A stretch of DNA of 64,000 nucleotides from Polynucleobacter sp. AP-Titi-500A-B4 (GCF_018688095.1 NZ_CP061311.1:368764-432763), one strand, 5' to 3'. Positions 16,890 through 26,007 are shown, counted from the first letter of the stretch. Notes: a model not told the origin generated them from the letters alone. Numbers and translations are program-made.

Positions 16890-16923
16890 AACGACCCCAT
16901 CAGTGAAGATTGATGGGGTCGTT
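16890..16923 (+). terminator. Terminator of iorA-iorB
   Basis: A 13-base perfect stem (AACGACCCCATCA / TGATGGGGTCGTT) with an eight-base loop and a short T run; it lies a few bases before msrQ. Confidence 0.85.
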
Positions 16924-16935
16924 TAACATCTACTG

Positions 16936-17523
16936 ATGAAGTATTTTAAAAGCATCTTATTTCTTGCTTCCCTTATTCCCTTGGGTCGATTGGTCTGGCT
17001 TGCATACACAGATGACTTAGGTGCTAATCCTATTGAATTTATTACCAGATCCACCGGTACTTGGGCTTTGGTGTTTTTGTGTGTCACCTTAGCAATGACA
17101 CCCTTACGCCTGATGACAGGCTCTAGCATTTGGATCAAGATGCGTCGCATGTTTGGATTGTTCTGCTTTTTCTACGCCAGCATTCATTTCTGCATTTGGT
17201 TTTTCTTGGATCAAAGTCTCGATTTACAGGCGATGATCCATGATGTTCTCAAGCGGCCATTTATTACCATGGGATTTTTGAGTCTAGTTTTGTTAATTCC
17301 CTTGGCAGTGACCTCAACTGCATGGGCTGTAAAAAAGCTAGGTCGCCGTTGGTCTTTACTGCACAAATTAATTTATGTAATTGCTTGTACAGCAATAGCT
17401 CATTATTGGTGGCATAAGGCCGGTAAGAATGATTTGCAAACAGTCTCGATCTATGCCGGAGTGATTGCTTTACTTCTGCTAATGCGACTTACACCGATAC
17501 GTGAGCGCCTGCGGTTTAAATAA
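16936..17523 (+). CDS. msrQ: Heme-binding membrane subunit of methionine sulfoxide reductase
   Basis: Inner-membrane b-type heme protein (195 residues) that delivers electrons from the respiratory chain or flavin reductase to MsrP. It has about six hydrophobic segments and the ferric-reductase-like fold. Histidines suited for heme ligation lie in helices: ASIHFCIWFF, LHKLIYVI and TAIAHYWWHK. The motif TGTWALVFLCVTLAMTPLR is typical of YedZ/MsrQ. It is not in an operon with msrP, which is 9 kb upstream on the same strand, and it follows the iorB terminator directly, so it should have its own promoter. Confidence 0.92.
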   Translation: MKYFKSILFLASLIPLGRLVWLAYTDDLGANPIEFITRSTGTWALVFLCVTLAMTPLRLMTGSSIWIKMRRMFGLFCFFYASIHFCIWFFLDQSLDLQAMIHDVLKRPFITMGFLSLVLLIPLAVTSTAWAVKKLGRRWSLLHKLIYVIACTAIAHYWWHKAGKNDLQTVSIYAGVIALLLLMRLTPIRERLRFK

Positions 17524-17542
17524 AGCCGCTAATAAACTCAAT

Positions 17543-18469
17543 TTAGAACTCAGTGGTGAAGCGCAGGGCAAGACGGCGTGTTTCAACAAAGCCGTTCTTA
17601 ATCTCCATATCCCGACCATATTGCAGGCTGATCCTGCCAAACGGATAGTACGCTAAGCCGCTCAGCAAGAATCGTTGGGTATTGATAACATTATTTTTAT
17701 ATTCGTTACCAACTGTAGTTGCTCCACCCGCCACATAAAAATAAGAAGCACCCACGGTATAGGTCTGATTAATTTTATAAATAGGGCCTACTTGTGTGGT
17801 TGTTAGGGGTTTTTGATTTAGGGTTGTTGGCGTTGTTGAGAGGCATGAGGCCTGACATGAACCATTGCCTCCAAACCACATGGTGTCTACCGCGATCATG
17901 CCATCTAAATTTTCCACAATAGGTTGTTGATAACCCATTTGAATATCGGATTTATAGCGATTCTCACCCATATTTGTCAGGCGCTGACTGTTATAGCTGC
18001 CAGTTGGCACCGTGAAATAGCCTGCTATACCAAAATACTTTTTAGCCTCCCTATCTGCATAAGGCCAAATTGCCGTTGCAAAGGTGGTATCTCCAATACC
18101 TGTATCTGAGCCAATACTGGCGCCGGTAATAGTTGGGAATTGATTGAGTGAGCCAGCAGGCTTAATGGTTCCATAGGGTAACTGTACATACGAGATGGCG
18201 GGTAAACTACTCAGGGTATATGAAGTACTAACCCGCAGGATGGCACTTTGGGTGCTGATATTAGGATTTTGTAAGGATTTATATTTCAGAGTATTTGGCG
18301 GGATTGAGCCATTGAGATAGTAAGTGCTGTTATCCGTATTGAGATAACTAATCATTGCATGGTTTTTGCCGGGTAGCGGAGCAACGATATCGTTAGGCTG
18401 TAAGTCAATCGCCAAAGCAGCCAATGGCTGGATGCAGAGTGTGATGAGGACTAGACGATATAAACGCAT
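17543..18469 (-). CDS. Outer-membrane channel-like protein (phenol MetA-degradation family type)
   Basis: A 308-residue protein with a Sec signal peptide (MRLYRLVLITLCIQPLAALA) and beta-strand-rich alternating sequence ending in a phenylalanine (ALRFTTEF), as expected for an outer-membrane barrel. The order of segments (NDIVAPLPGKNHAMISYLN, IGDTTFATAIWPYADREAKKYFGIAGY split over the middle, and YGRDMEIKNGF near the end) resembles the Phenol_MetA_deg/transporter family often found by aromatic degradation genes. Substrate unknown. Convergent with msrQ and divergent from a small secreted protein. Confidence 0.75.
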   Translation of the reverse strand: MRLYRLVLITLCIQPLAALAIDLQPNDIVAPLPGKNHAMISYLNTDNSTYYLNGSIPPNTLKYKSLQNPNISTQSAILRVSTSYTLSSLPAISYVQLPYGTIKPAGSLNQFPTITGASIGSDTGIGDTTFATAIWPYADREAKKYFGIAGYFTVPTGSYNSQRLTNMGENRYKSDIQMGYQQPIVENLDGMIAVDTMWFGGNGSCQASCLSTTPTTLNQKPLTTTQVGPIYKINQTYTVGASYFYVAGGATTVGNEYKNNVINTQRFLLSGLAYYPFGRISLQYGRDMEIKNGFVETRRLALRFTTEF

Positions 18470-18552
18470 GCAAGCATTGTAATAAATATACTTTTTATCT
18501 GCAGATTGTTAATTGATGTGATGGGTTTGCATAACCCTCATACAATCAGACA

Positions 18553-18888
18553 ATGAAAAGAGATCGAAATCGTTATTGCTGGCATGTAGGCGCCGTCTTC
18601 ATGGCCATCAGTTTTGCTGTACTAGGGCAAACCCCATCCAATCAAGGGGTCCAGACTTTCTCTCCCTACACCCCTGAACAACTGAAATCTTTTAATGATC
18701 AAAAGATTTCCCCGGCAGAGGGGGTCTTTGGACCGGTTGACTTAACTCAACAACAAATCAATTTGCAGACAAAGCAGCGACTCAATTCCAAATCTTTTAA
18801 TGTTCCCGTTGGGGAACAAGAGGCTGAAGCATTAGAGACGGAATCTGCTGATCCTTATCAACCTATGACTCCAGTAATCACTTTTTAG
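18553..18888 (+). CDS. Small secreted hypothetical protein
   Basis: A 111-residue product with a basic N-terminus and hydrophobic stretch (VGAVFMAISFAVLGQTP) that reads as a signal peptide, followed by a Gln- and Pro-rich mature part (TFSPYTPEQLKSFND, LTQQQINLQTKQRL). I do not recognise the family. It is divergent from the outer-membrane channel gene over 83 bases, so the two may share control, and convergent with the YedK gene. Confidence 0.55.
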   Translation: MKRDRNRYCWHVGAVFMAISFAVLGQTPSNQGVQTFSPYTPEQLKSFNDQKISPAEGVFGPVDLTQQQINLQTKQRLNSKSFNVPVGEQEAEALETESADPYQPMTPVITF

Positions 18889-18896
18889 TTTTGAGC

Positions 18897-19520
18897 TTAT
18901 TCAGAGAAAACAAGTTCAGGAATGGATTCAAGATTTAAAAGTGATTGCGCTGTATCGGGGGTGGCATTTAACCAATCATTGAATAGCTCAGGTCGCAAGG
19001 GTACGACCGTGCGTTTCTCATCTTCAGGCTTGTGGCAGCGATTCATGAGGGGATGCTTGCCTGCCGCAATCGTCAGCATAGAGAAAGATACAATCAATTC
19101 GCCCGTTTCTGGCTCGGTCCAGGTATCCCAGATAGAGGCGATTGCCATAGGCTCATGATTCGCTTGTTGAATCTTGGTGCGTACAGCTTTACCGGATTCA
19201 TAGCAGGGTTCATAAAATGCATCTGCTAAAGCTAATGCGTAATGACGTTTTGACCATGCGTGCTTATAAGAAGGTTTCTCACTAACGGTTTCTGATCTCG
19301 CGTTATAGGTCTTTCTGCCAAAGTCTTCATCTTTTGCCCAAGAGGGCATTAATCCAAAGCGCGCTGGCCCAATGGCGGTACGCTGGGTGTTGTGACTTTT
19401 TAAAACAATGCTTCCAGGGTAGGTCGGAAAGACGTCATGCGCAGTTGAGACTGGTAGATCAAGGTCAAAATGTGTCTTGACCCAATCGATATTGGTGGTT
19501 GTGAGGTATTGAACGCACAT
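18897..19520 (-). CDS. yedK: YedK/HMCES abasic-site processing protein
   Basis: SOS-response-associated peptidase family protein of 207 residues, which forms a covalent thiazolidine link to abasic sites in single-stranded DNA through Cys2. The start MCVQY supplies Cys2 after methionine removal. The active-site asparagine lies in YNARSETV, the glutamate in ADAFYEPCY (GFYEW in the E. coli protein), and the histidine in AAGKHPLMNRCHKP. A LexA box before its start was not evident. It faces away from the ppiC-like gene with 75 bases between them. Confidence 0.9.
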   Translation of the reverse strand: MCVQYLTTTNIDWVKTHFDLDLPVSTAHDVFPTYPGSIVLKSHNTQRTAIGPARFGLMPSWAKDEDFGRKTYNARSETVSEKPSYKHAWSKRHYALALADAFYEPCYESGKAVRTKIQQANHEPMAIASIWDTWTEPETGELIVSFSMLTIAAGKHPLMNRCHKPEDEKRTVVPLRPELFNDWLNATPDTAQSLLNLESIPELVFSE

Positions 19521-19595
19521 ACGCTCATTTTACTGTCTGGGCTACTGTTACTATTGGAGCTACTTTTAAGAAAAAGCCTAGAAAGAGCAATACTC

Positions 19596-20435
19596 ATGAA
19601 CTCCCTTTTACATCGACTAAAACCACTATCAGTCCGTTTGATTTCTGCCAGTATTTTGACTGTTGCTTTGTGTGGCTCTGTATATGCTCAGCAAAGTGGC
19701 CTGCCAATTAATGCAGCAGCTTCAGTAAACGGCGCCATCATCACAAACGATATGGTGGAGCAAGGCATTAAGGTGGCTCTTTCACAGGGGCAAAAAGATT
19801 CTGCAGAGTTACGTAGAGCCGTGATAGAAAAGTTCATCGAGGTTTTGCTTTTATCTCAACAGGCTGAAAAAGATGGCTTAGCCAATTCTGAAAAAGCAAA
19901 CTCTCAGTTAATGATGATTCGTCAAAATTATTTGGCAGATCTAGAGCTCTCTACATTCATGGCGCAAAATCCCATCAGCGAAGCTGATATTCAGGCAGAG
20001 TACAACAAGCAAGTTGCCTCACTCGGTCCTCAAGGCATGATCGTGGAGTACAAGATTAGTGATATTGCAGTTGCTACAGAAGCAGATGCACAAGCAGCCT
20101 TGAATCGCATCAAGAAGGGCGAGGCTTTTGATAAGGTGGCAAAAAGTGTTTCATTGGCGCCGAATAAAGTACAAGGCGGTGCTGCTGGCTGGGTTCAGCC
20201 TGGGCAGGTGCCTCCGCAAATATCTGCTGTCTTAGTCAATCTTGGCAAAGGACAAACATCTGCCCCAATTCAACTGCAGCAAGGTTGGTACTTGGTGAGA
20301 TTAGAAGATAAAAAGTCTAGCAAGCCACCCGCCTTTGAGCAGGCTAAACCAGCAATTCGTGCAGGTTTAGCGCAGAAGAAACAATTTGAATTCATCTCCG
20401 GCATTGCTAAGAACTCAAAAATTGTGGTTCAGTAA
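19596..20435 (+). CDS. Periplasmic parvulin-type peptidyl-prolyl isomerase
   Basis: Secreted foldase of 279 residues of the PpiC/SurA/PrsA type. The start at 19596 is chosen because it gives a clean signal peptide (LISASILTVALCGSVYAQQ); the open frame continues 42 codons upstream but this would bury the signal. After a helical N-terminal segment, the parvulin domain runs from about residue 148 to 250 (EYKISDIAVATEADAQAAL, GAAGWVQPGQVPP, GWYLVRLEDKK). It should help outer-membrane protein folding. It ends in a terminator shared with the convergent folA. Confidence 0.9.
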   Translation: MNSLLHRLKPLSVRLISASILTVALCGSVYAQQSGLPINAAASVNGAIITNDMVEQGIKVALSQGQKDSAELRRAVIEKFIEVLLLSQQAEKDGLANSEKANSQLMMIRQNYLADLELSTFMAQNPISEADIQAEYNKQVASLGPQGMIVEYKISDIAVATEADAQAALNRIKKGEAFDKVAKSVSLAPNKVQGGAAGWVQPGQVPPQISAVLVNLGKGQTSAPIQLQQGWYLVRLEDKKSSKPPAFEQAKPAIRAGLAQKKQFEFISGIAKNSKIVVQ

Positions 20436-20453
20436 AAGCAAGAGTGATTAAAT

Positions 20454-20480
20454 AAAAAGGACTCCGAGGAGTCCTTTTTA
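20454..20480. terminator. Bidirectional terminator between ppiase gene and folA
   Basis: Stem AAAAAGGACTCC / GGAGTCCTTTTT with a short loop between convergent genes; it touches the folA stop codon. Confidence 0.88.
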
Positions 20481-20966
20481 TTTGCGCTCAAGTGTCACAA
20501 AGTTGAATTGAATATCGTTTTCAGATCCAGGGGTGCGTTCTACTTCCTTCCAGTCTGATTCATTGGGCACTTCGAAGAAGGTGTCACCACCCTCTATATC
20601 TATATCGATCTCAGTGATATACAAGCGATCCGCTTTATCAAATGCTTGTTTGAATAATTGTTCACCGCCAATCACAAAGACTCTCGGTGCCCCGCTTAAT
20701 TGATTGAGTGCTTCGTCTAAGGAGCCAGCCAATTCCCCACCAGTTGGTTCGTAGCTAGTATTTCGGCTCACAACAATATTGCGTCGGCCTGGAAGTGGGC
20801 GGCCAATGGATTCCCAAGTCTTACGACCCATGATGACAGGGTGTCCCATGGTCACGCGCTTGAAGAACTGCAGATCAGCTGAGATTTTCCAGGGCATTTG
20901 ATTGTCGCGACCAATCACGTGATTTCGTGAGCGCGCAACAATCATCGAGATGGCAGGTTGTGTCAT
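20478..20966 (-). CDS. folA: Dihydrofolate reductase
   Basis: NADPH-dependent reduction of dihydrofolate to tetrahydrofolate; 162 residues, the standard length. The sequence ISMIVARSRNHVIGRDNQMPWKI-type N-terminus is present (seen as VIGRDNQMPW), with GRKTWESIGRPLPGR, VIGGEQLF and the C-terminal FNFVTLERK. It follows thyA by 12 bases on the same strand, the usual thyA-folA pair in which FolA regenerates the folate oxidised by ThyA. Confidence 0.97.
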   Translation of the reverse strand: MTQPAISMIVARSRNHVIGRDNQMPWKISADLQFFKRVTMGHPVIMGRKTWESIGRPLPGRRNIVVSRNTSYEPTGGELAGSLDEALNQLSGAPRVFVIGGEQLFKQAFDKADRLYITEIDIDIEGGDTFFEVPNESDWKEVERTPGSENDIQFNFVTLERK

Positions 20967-20978
20967 ATCTGGGATTTC

Positions 20979-21773
20979 TTAAACGGCTACAGGAGCTTTA
21001 ATGTGGGGATGTGACTCATAGCCAACAATCTCAAAATCCTCGAATTCATAATCGAAGATGGAATCTGGTTTGCGCAAGATATTCAGCTTAGGCAATGGGA
21101 AGAAGTCTCTGGAAAGTTGAAGATCTACTTGCTCTAAATGGTTGCTATATAAATGGCAATCCCCACCGGTCCAAATAAAGTCACCAACCTCTAAATTGCA
21201 TTGCTGCGCCATCATGTGAGTCAACAAGGCATAGCTGGCGATATTAAAAGGAACCCCTAAGAAAATATCAGCACTGCGTTGGTAGAGTTGGCAGGACAGC
21301 TTGCCATCTGCTACATAAAACTGAAAGAAAGCATGGCAAGGCGCTAAAGCCATCCGCGGAATATCTGCTACGTTCCACGCGGAAACAATAATGCGTCGTG
21401 AGTCGGGATTCTTTTTGATGGTCTCAACAACTTCAGTAATTTGATCGATGTGTTGACCATTCGGTGCTGGCCAAGAACGCCATTGGTAGCCATAGATAGG
21501 ACCTAGGTCACCATCCGGAGCTGCCCATTCATTCCAAATGGATACGCCACGGTCTTTAAGCCAATTGTTATCAGTGCTACCTTTGAGGAACCACAGTAAT
21601 TCATAAATGATGGATTTGAGATGTAGCTTCTTGGTGGTGACCATGGGAAAGCCTTCAGCCAGATTAAAGCGCATCTGGTGTCCAAATACCGAGATCGTGC
21701 CGGTACCAGTTCTATCGGACTTCTGGACGCCCTTGGCAAGGACTTCTTTCATGAGATCGTGATATTGGCGCAT
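20979..21773 (-). CDS. thyA: Thymidylate synthase
   Basis: Methylates dUMP to dTMP with methylenetetrahydrofolate. The 264-residue product matches the ThyA length exactly. The catalytic cysteine is in ALAPCHAFFQFYV, with the dUMP-binding arginines in YQRSADIFLGVPFN and the GDCHLYSNH motif. It is the first gene of a two-gene operon with folA. Confidence 0.97.
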   Translation of the reverse strand: MRQYHDLMKEVLAKGVQKSDRTGTGTISVFGHQMRFNLAEGFPMVTTKKLHLKSIIYELLWFLKGSTDNNWLKDRGVSIWNEWAAPDGDLGPIYGYQWRSWPAPNGQHIDQITEVVETIKKNPDSRRIIVSAWNVADIPRMALAPCHAFFQFYVADGKLSCQLYQRSADIFLGVPFNIASYALLTHMMAQQCNLEVGDFIWTGGDCHLYSNHLEQVDLQLSRDFFPLPKLNILRKPDSIFDYEFEDFEIVGYESHPHIKAPVAV

Positions 21774-21817
21774 AAAAAATAGCTAAATAGGGTTTAGTAA
21801 ATAGATTAAAGGATAAC

Positions 21818-22861
21818 TTACTCGGAGGTGGGTACGGTTACCCCAAGTGCCCTATGGAGCTTAGGGGAGGTAGTCGTGTATTGCAACTGGATTTGCTTAT
21901 CAGGATTTAGGTAGGCAGCAGCAGCAAACGCAGCTAGAGCCGCTTCATGAAAGCCCGACAAAATCAGTTTCTTCTTTCCGGGGTAGATATTAATGTCACC
22001 AACTGCATAAATACCTGGAATGCTGGTTTGAAACTTCTCGGTATCAACAGCAATTTGTTTGCGATCGATATCTAAACCCCATTCTGCAATGGGGCCTAAC
22101 TTTGGGGATAGTCCAAAGAATATTAATAGAGCATCCAGGCCTAGTTGCTTCGAGTTGCCGTCGATGTCGGTAACAATGACATCGCTTAATTGATTCTCTT
22201 TAGTTTCGTAGCTAGTAATTTGGCCGATGAGTAATTCAATTTTTCCCGAGGCACATAGTTCGCGCATCTTGGCAATGGATTGGGGCGCCGCCTTGAAGTC
22301 ATCGCGACGATGAATAAGGGTGACGCTTGCTCCTTTATCAGCAAAGAAGAGTGTCCAATCGAGCGCAGAATCCCCGCCACCGCAAATGACGACTCGTTTA
22401 CCTTCAAACTGCTCGGGATTTTTGACGTGATAAAAAACCTGCTTACCCACGAAGGTATCAATACCTTCAAGGTTTAGGAGTCTAGGCTGAAAGGCGCCTA
22501 CCCCAGCAGCAATAAAGACGGTCTTCGCTAGAAAGGACTGATTTTGTGAGGTGCTAATTAACAAGCGCCCATCTGCTTGTTTTTCTAGTTGAGTGACTTC
22601 TTGACCTAAATGAAACTGAGGTTTAAAGGGCTCAATTTGCTTGAGAAGGTTATTGGTGAGTTCGCGCCCAGTACAGACTGGTATTGCAGGAATATCGTAG
22701 ATCGGTTTATCGGGGTAGAGTTCAATGCATTGCCCACCAATTTCTGGCAGTGAATCAATGACATGAGTTTTGATATCAAGGAGTCCAAGTTCGAATACTT
22801 GGAAGAGGCCCACAGGACCGGCGCCAATAATGACTGCGTCAGCTTCTGTGGGTGAGTACAA
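21818..22861 (-). CDS. Ferredoxin-NADP reductase, thioredoxin-reductase-like type
   Basis: FAD- and NADPH-binding oxidoreductase of 347 residues. The FAD glycine motif is IIGAGPVGLFQVFELG at the N-terminus, the NADPH motif VVICGGGDSALDWTL near residue 160, and the second FAD motif GIYAVGDINIYPGKK near residue 285. The redox CxxC of thioredoxin reductase is missing, and GGQCIELYPDKPIYDIP is typical of the type 2 ferredoxin/flavodoxin-NADP reductases. It begins 24 bases after fdxA, so the reductase and its likely ferredoxin partner are coexpressed. Confidence 0.9.
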   Translation of the reverse strand: MYSPTEADAVIIGAGPVGLFQVFELGLLDIKTHVIDSLPEIGGQCIELYPDKPIYDIPAIPVCTGRELTNNLLKQIEPFKPQFHLGQEVTQLEKQADGRLLISTSQNQSFLAKTVFIAAGVGAFQPRLLNLEGIDTFVGKQVFYHVKNPEQFEGKRVVICGGGDSALDWTLFFADKGASVTLIHRRDDFKAAPQSIAKMRELCASGKIELLIGQITSYETKENQLSDVIVTDIDGNSKQLGLDALLIFFGLSPKLGPIAEWGLDIDRKQIAVDTEKFQTSIPGIYAVGDINIYPGKKKLILSGFHEAALAAFAAAAYLNPDKQIQLQYTTTSPKLHRALGVTVPTSE

Positions 22862-22885
22862 ATCAATTCTCGTGAAGTAGAGGTA

Positions 22886-23209
22886 TTACTTTACTAATTG
22901 ATCAAGTTTGTTTTTGACGTCTTTCCATTCTTCAGCATCTGGAAGAGCGCCTTTAGATTTGGTAATGGACGTCCATGAAGGAGAAAGCTCAGCATTGAGT
23001 TTAATAAATGCTTGTTGATCTCCAGGCACATCATCTTCTGCATAAATAGCATTTACTGGGCACTCAGGAACGCAGACTGCGCAGTCAATGCACTCATCCG
23101 GATCAATCACCAGAAAATTAGGGCCTTCGCGAAAGCAGTCAACTGGACAAACATCAACACAGTCGGTGTATTTGCAACGGATGCAGGATTCGGTAACAAC
23201 GTAAGTCAT
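22886..23209 (-). CDS. fdxA: 7Fe ferredoxin FdxA
   Basis: Low-potential ferredoxin of 107 residues with one [3Fe-4S] and one [4Fe-4S] cluster. The cysteine motifs are CIRCKYTDCVDVCPVDCF near the N-terminus and CIDCAVCVPECPVNA in the middle, followed by the C-terminal extension typical of the Azotobacter-type 7Fe protein. It is placed directly before the ferredoxin-NADP reductase gene. Confidence 0.95.
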   Translation of the reverse strand: MTYVVTESCIRCKYTDCVDVCPVDCFREGPNFLVIDPDECIDCAVCVPECPVNAIYAEDDVPGDQQAFIKLNAELSPSWTSITKSKGALPDAEEWKDVKNKLDQLVK

Positions 23210-23307
23210 GGTGTTTAATCTAAAGAGCCCTCAATTGGGGGCTGCTAAGTTATAAAACACCAATTTTAGCTGAAATAGCCTGATTTACTTGAGGTAAAGT
23301 TCCCCCT

Positions 23308-24312
23308 ATGAATACACCGTCAAATACCACAAAAAAGCCAAAAATCTTGGTGGCTAGAGCCATATTTCCGGAGGCCTTGGCCAAATTAGAGGAATCCTAT
23401 GAGGTTCGATCCAATCAGGAAGATCGCATATTTACCCCTGAAGAATTGCAAAAAGAGCTATCGAGCGTAGTAGGGGCATTGGTCGCTGGTAGTGAGCGAA
23501 TCGATACCAATGCACTCGCTAATGCCAAAGACTTAAAAATTGTTGCCAATATCTCTGTGGGCTATAACAATTTTGATGTGCCGGCGATTACCGCCGCTGG
23601 AGTGATGGCGACCAACACGCCAGATGTGCTAACAGATACTACGGCTGACTTTGGATTTGCATTGCTGATGGCAACTGCTAGACGTATTACAGAGTCTGAG
23701 CACTGGGTGCGTGCTGGCCACTGGGATAAATGGTCGATTGTGAATAATCCACTAGGGATGGATTTGCATCACAGCACGGTTGGCATTATTGGGATGGGCC
23801 GCATTGGACAAGGCATTGCGAAGCGTGCGCTTGGTTTTGGAATGAAGGTGATTTATCACAATCGCAGTCAATTATCAGAGGCTGATGAAAAATCCTGTGG
23901 TGCAAGTTATGTTTCTAAAGAAGAATTACTGCGCACTGCTGATCATGTTGTATTGGTTCTGCCCTATACCGCTGAGAGTCACCATACCATCGGTGCCAAA
24001 GAAATTGCACTCATGAAACCTACTGCAACCCTTGTAAACATTGCGCGGGGTGGAATTGTGGATGATTTGGCTTTGGCTCAGGCGCTTAAAGATAAAAAGA
24101 TTTTTGCTGCCGGCTTAGATGTCTTTGAGGGTGAGCCTAAAGTTAATCCAGAGTTATTAAAATTAAGCAATGTTGTTCTGGCTCCACATATTGCGAGTGC
24201 AACTGAGAAAACTCGTAGAGCAATGGTTGACCTAGCTATTGATAATTTACAGGCTGCTCTGGATGGCAAGAAGCCACCAAGCTTAATTAATACTGAGGTA
24301 TTTCAAAAGTAA
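23308..24312 (+). CDS. D-isomer 2-hydroxyacid dehydrogenase (glyoxylate/hydroxypyruvate reductase type)
   Basis: NAD(P)-dependent dehydrogenase of 334 residues. The N-terminal half has VANISVGYNNFDVPAI; the dinucleotide domain has TVGIIGMGRIGQGIAKRA with NRS after strand 2, which suggests NADP; catalytic Arg, Glu and His are in NIARGGIVDD, VFEGEPKVNPEL and APHIASATEKTR. This fits D-glycerate dehydrogenase or glyoxylate reductase (GhrB/GyaR group). It stands alone and ends in a strong terminator. Confidence 0.9.
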   Translation: MNTPSNTTKKPKILVARAIFPEALAKLEESYEVRSNQEDRIFTPEELQKELSSVVGALVAGSERIDTNALANAKDLKIVANISVGYNNFDVPAITAAGVMATNTPDVLTDTTADFGFALLMATARRITESEHWVRAGHWDKWSIVNNPLGMDLHHSTVGIIGMGRIGQGIAKRALGFGMKVIYHNRSQLSEADEKSCGASYVSKEELLRTADHVVLVLPYTAESHHTIGAKEIALMKPTATLVNIARGGIVDDLALAQALKDKKIFAAGLDVFEGEPKVNPELLKLSNVVLAPHIASATEKTRRAMVDLAIDNLQAALDGKKPPSLINTEVFQK

Positions 24313-24340
24313 GCAGTAAAAATAAGCAGGTAGAAAGTAA

Positions 24341-24367
24341 AAAAGCCGAGAAATTCTCGGCTTTTTA
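24341..24367. terminator. Terminator after the hydroxyacid dehydrogenase
   Basis: Stem AAAAGCCGAG / CTCGGCTTTT with flanking A and T runs, placed between convergent genes and usable in both directions. Confidence 0.88.
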
Positions 24368-24387
24368 TTTGAGCGCATTGATCTCAA

Positions 24388-24681
24388 TTACTCTGCATCA
24401 ACCTCTTCTGGAAGATCACGAAGTGCTAATTCAATACCGCCGAATTTTCCAGCAACCCAGTTGTAAACCTTGCATGCAACCCAGAGTAAACCAAAGCCAA
24501 GGAGTGCATTGAGAATTAGGGCAGACAGAACGGTGAATCCAGGAATGGCGCCGTCACGGATAAAGGCTACAAATAAAGCTAATAGAACGATTGGCACAGA
24601 GAAGCATAAGTAAACCAATACCAAGGTTTTAGCCGTATGGGTTGGATCGAGAAAAGCGAGTTCTTTTTTGGTAAGTTTCAT
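24388..24681 (-). CDS. Small hypothetical membrane protein
   Basis: A 97-residue protein with two clear membrane segments (TLVLVYLCFSVPIVLLALFV and FTVLSALILNALLGFGLLWV) and charged ends, including a C-terminal acidic tail. No family is recognised. It lies 12 bases after moeA on the same strand and so is likely the last gene of the moaA-mobA-moeA transcript, though a role in cofactor synthesis is not implied. Confidence 0.65.
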   Translation of the reverse strand: MKLTKKELAFLDPTHTAKTLVLVYLCFSVPIVLLALFVAFIRDGAIPGFTVLSALILNALLGFGLLWVACKVYNWVAGKFGGIELALRDLPEEVDAE

Positions 24682-24693
24682 GATGACGCAATC

Positions 24694-26007
24694 TTAAAGC
24701 AAGCCATCAAAAAGTGCTATATCCACCCAGTCACCAGCGGCAATATTTCCTTGGTCATGACTGAGGATGACAAAACAATTGGCTTCGCTCATGGACCGCA
24801 GAATGCCTGCTCCTTGACTGCCAGTCAGCCTGACACTGGGCTTACCTTCAGCATTACGCCCCAAGATGGCGCGTTGAAATTCAGTACGGCCTGGCTTCTT
24901 GCGAATGGCTGTTTCCGAAATTGCCTGCACTATTGGTGTTTCAGTTTGGCTGGCGCCATTCAGTTGTAAGAGTGCACTGCGAACAAATTGATAGAAAGTC
25001 ACCATCACAGCGACAGGGTTGCCTGGCAGCCCAAAGAATAGGGTCTTGCGAGAGGAAGATCCTGAAACGGGTTTTAATATTCCGAAGGCCATTGGGCGTC
25101 CGGGGCGCATTGCAATTTTCCAGAAACCCACATCACCCAACTCTTGCATAATTTGTTTGGTGAAGTCTGCTTCACCTACCGAAACGCCACCAGAAGAAAT
25201 GAGTACATCTGCTTTACTAGCCGCCTCTATAAAAGCTTGCTTCAGAGAACTGGGGTCATCGCGCACAATTCCGCAATCAATGATTTTTAGATCGAGTCGA
25301 TTGAGTAAGCCAGTCAGGCTGTAGCGGTTACTGTCATAAATACTGCCAGCATCCAAAGCTTGACCTAAAGAGCGAAGTTCATCGCCTGAAGACAAGATCG
25401 CTACTTTTAATTTGCGACGTACCTTCAGCTTGGCAATTCCGAGTGATGCAGCTAAACCTAAATCAGAGGGCCGCAATAATCGTCCAGCAGAGATGGCTGC
25501 CTTACCTTTTTGCAAATCCTCGCCGCGTAAGCGACGATTCTCGCCAGCTTTGAGTTGGTCGGATTTGAAGTTTATAGATTCATCATTGCTGCTAGCAGTG
25601 AACTCCTGGGGAATCACCGTATCACAACCAGCAGGCATCACTGCACCAGTCATGATCTTTAGGCACTCGCCAGCCTCAATCTGGCCCTTGTAGGGCTGAC
25701 CTGCTAAGACTGTACCCACTACACGTAAATGAATAGGGCTACTACTAGTTCCCAAACATTTACCATCAAAAGCATAGCCATCCATGGCAGAGTTATCTGC
25801 TGCAGGCACATCAATTGGCGAGAGTAAATCCTCTGCCAGAATACGGTTGATCGCTTGATCTAATAAAACAGTTTCAATGTCTGCAGGATCGTTAATGGCA
25901 TGAGATTCTTGGAGTAGCTCGCTGACTAAACTCGAAATTGCTTTTCGAGCTTCATCCACATGTAGCGATGAAGTGAGCAAGATAGGACTGTTAGGCGAGT
26001 GCTTCAT
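24694..26007 (-). CDS. moeA: Molybdopterin molybdenumtransferase
   Basis: Inserts molybdate into adenylylated molybdopterin. The 437-residue protein has the four-domain MoeA layout: an N-terminal IDVPAADNSAMDGYAF motif, a middle GAVMPAGCDTVIPQE, the MogA-like domain with ISSGGVSVGEADFTK, and the FGLPGNPVAVMVTF loop near residue 340. The start overlaps the mobA stop by four bases. Its product would serve MsrP and IorAB in this window. Confidence 0.95.
   Translation of the reverse strand: MKHSPNSPILLTSSLHVDEARKAISSLVSELLQESHAINDPADIETVLLDQAINRILAEDLLSPIDVPAADNSAMDGYAFDGKCLGTSSSPIHLRVVGTVLAGQPYKGQIEAGECLKIMTGAVMPAGCDTVIPQEFTASSNDESINFKSDQLKAGENRRLRGEDLQKGKAAISAGRLLRPSDLGLAASLGIAKLKVRRKLKVAILSSGDELRSLGQALDAGSIYDSNRYSLTGLLNRLDLKIIDCGIVRDDPSSLKQAFIEAASKADVLISSGGVSVGEADFTKQIMQELGDVGFWKIAMRPGRPMAFGILKPVSGSSSRKTLFFGLPGNPVAVMVTFYQFVRSALLQLNGASQTETPIVQAISETAIRKKPGRTEFQRAILGRNAEGKPSVRLTGSQGAGILRSMSEANCFVILSHDQGNIAAGDWVDIALFDGLL

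Noticed and set aside
19470..19595. N-terminal extension of the parvulin-type isomerase
   Set aside because: It overlaps the start of the yedK gene and would hide the signal peptide that begins at 19596.
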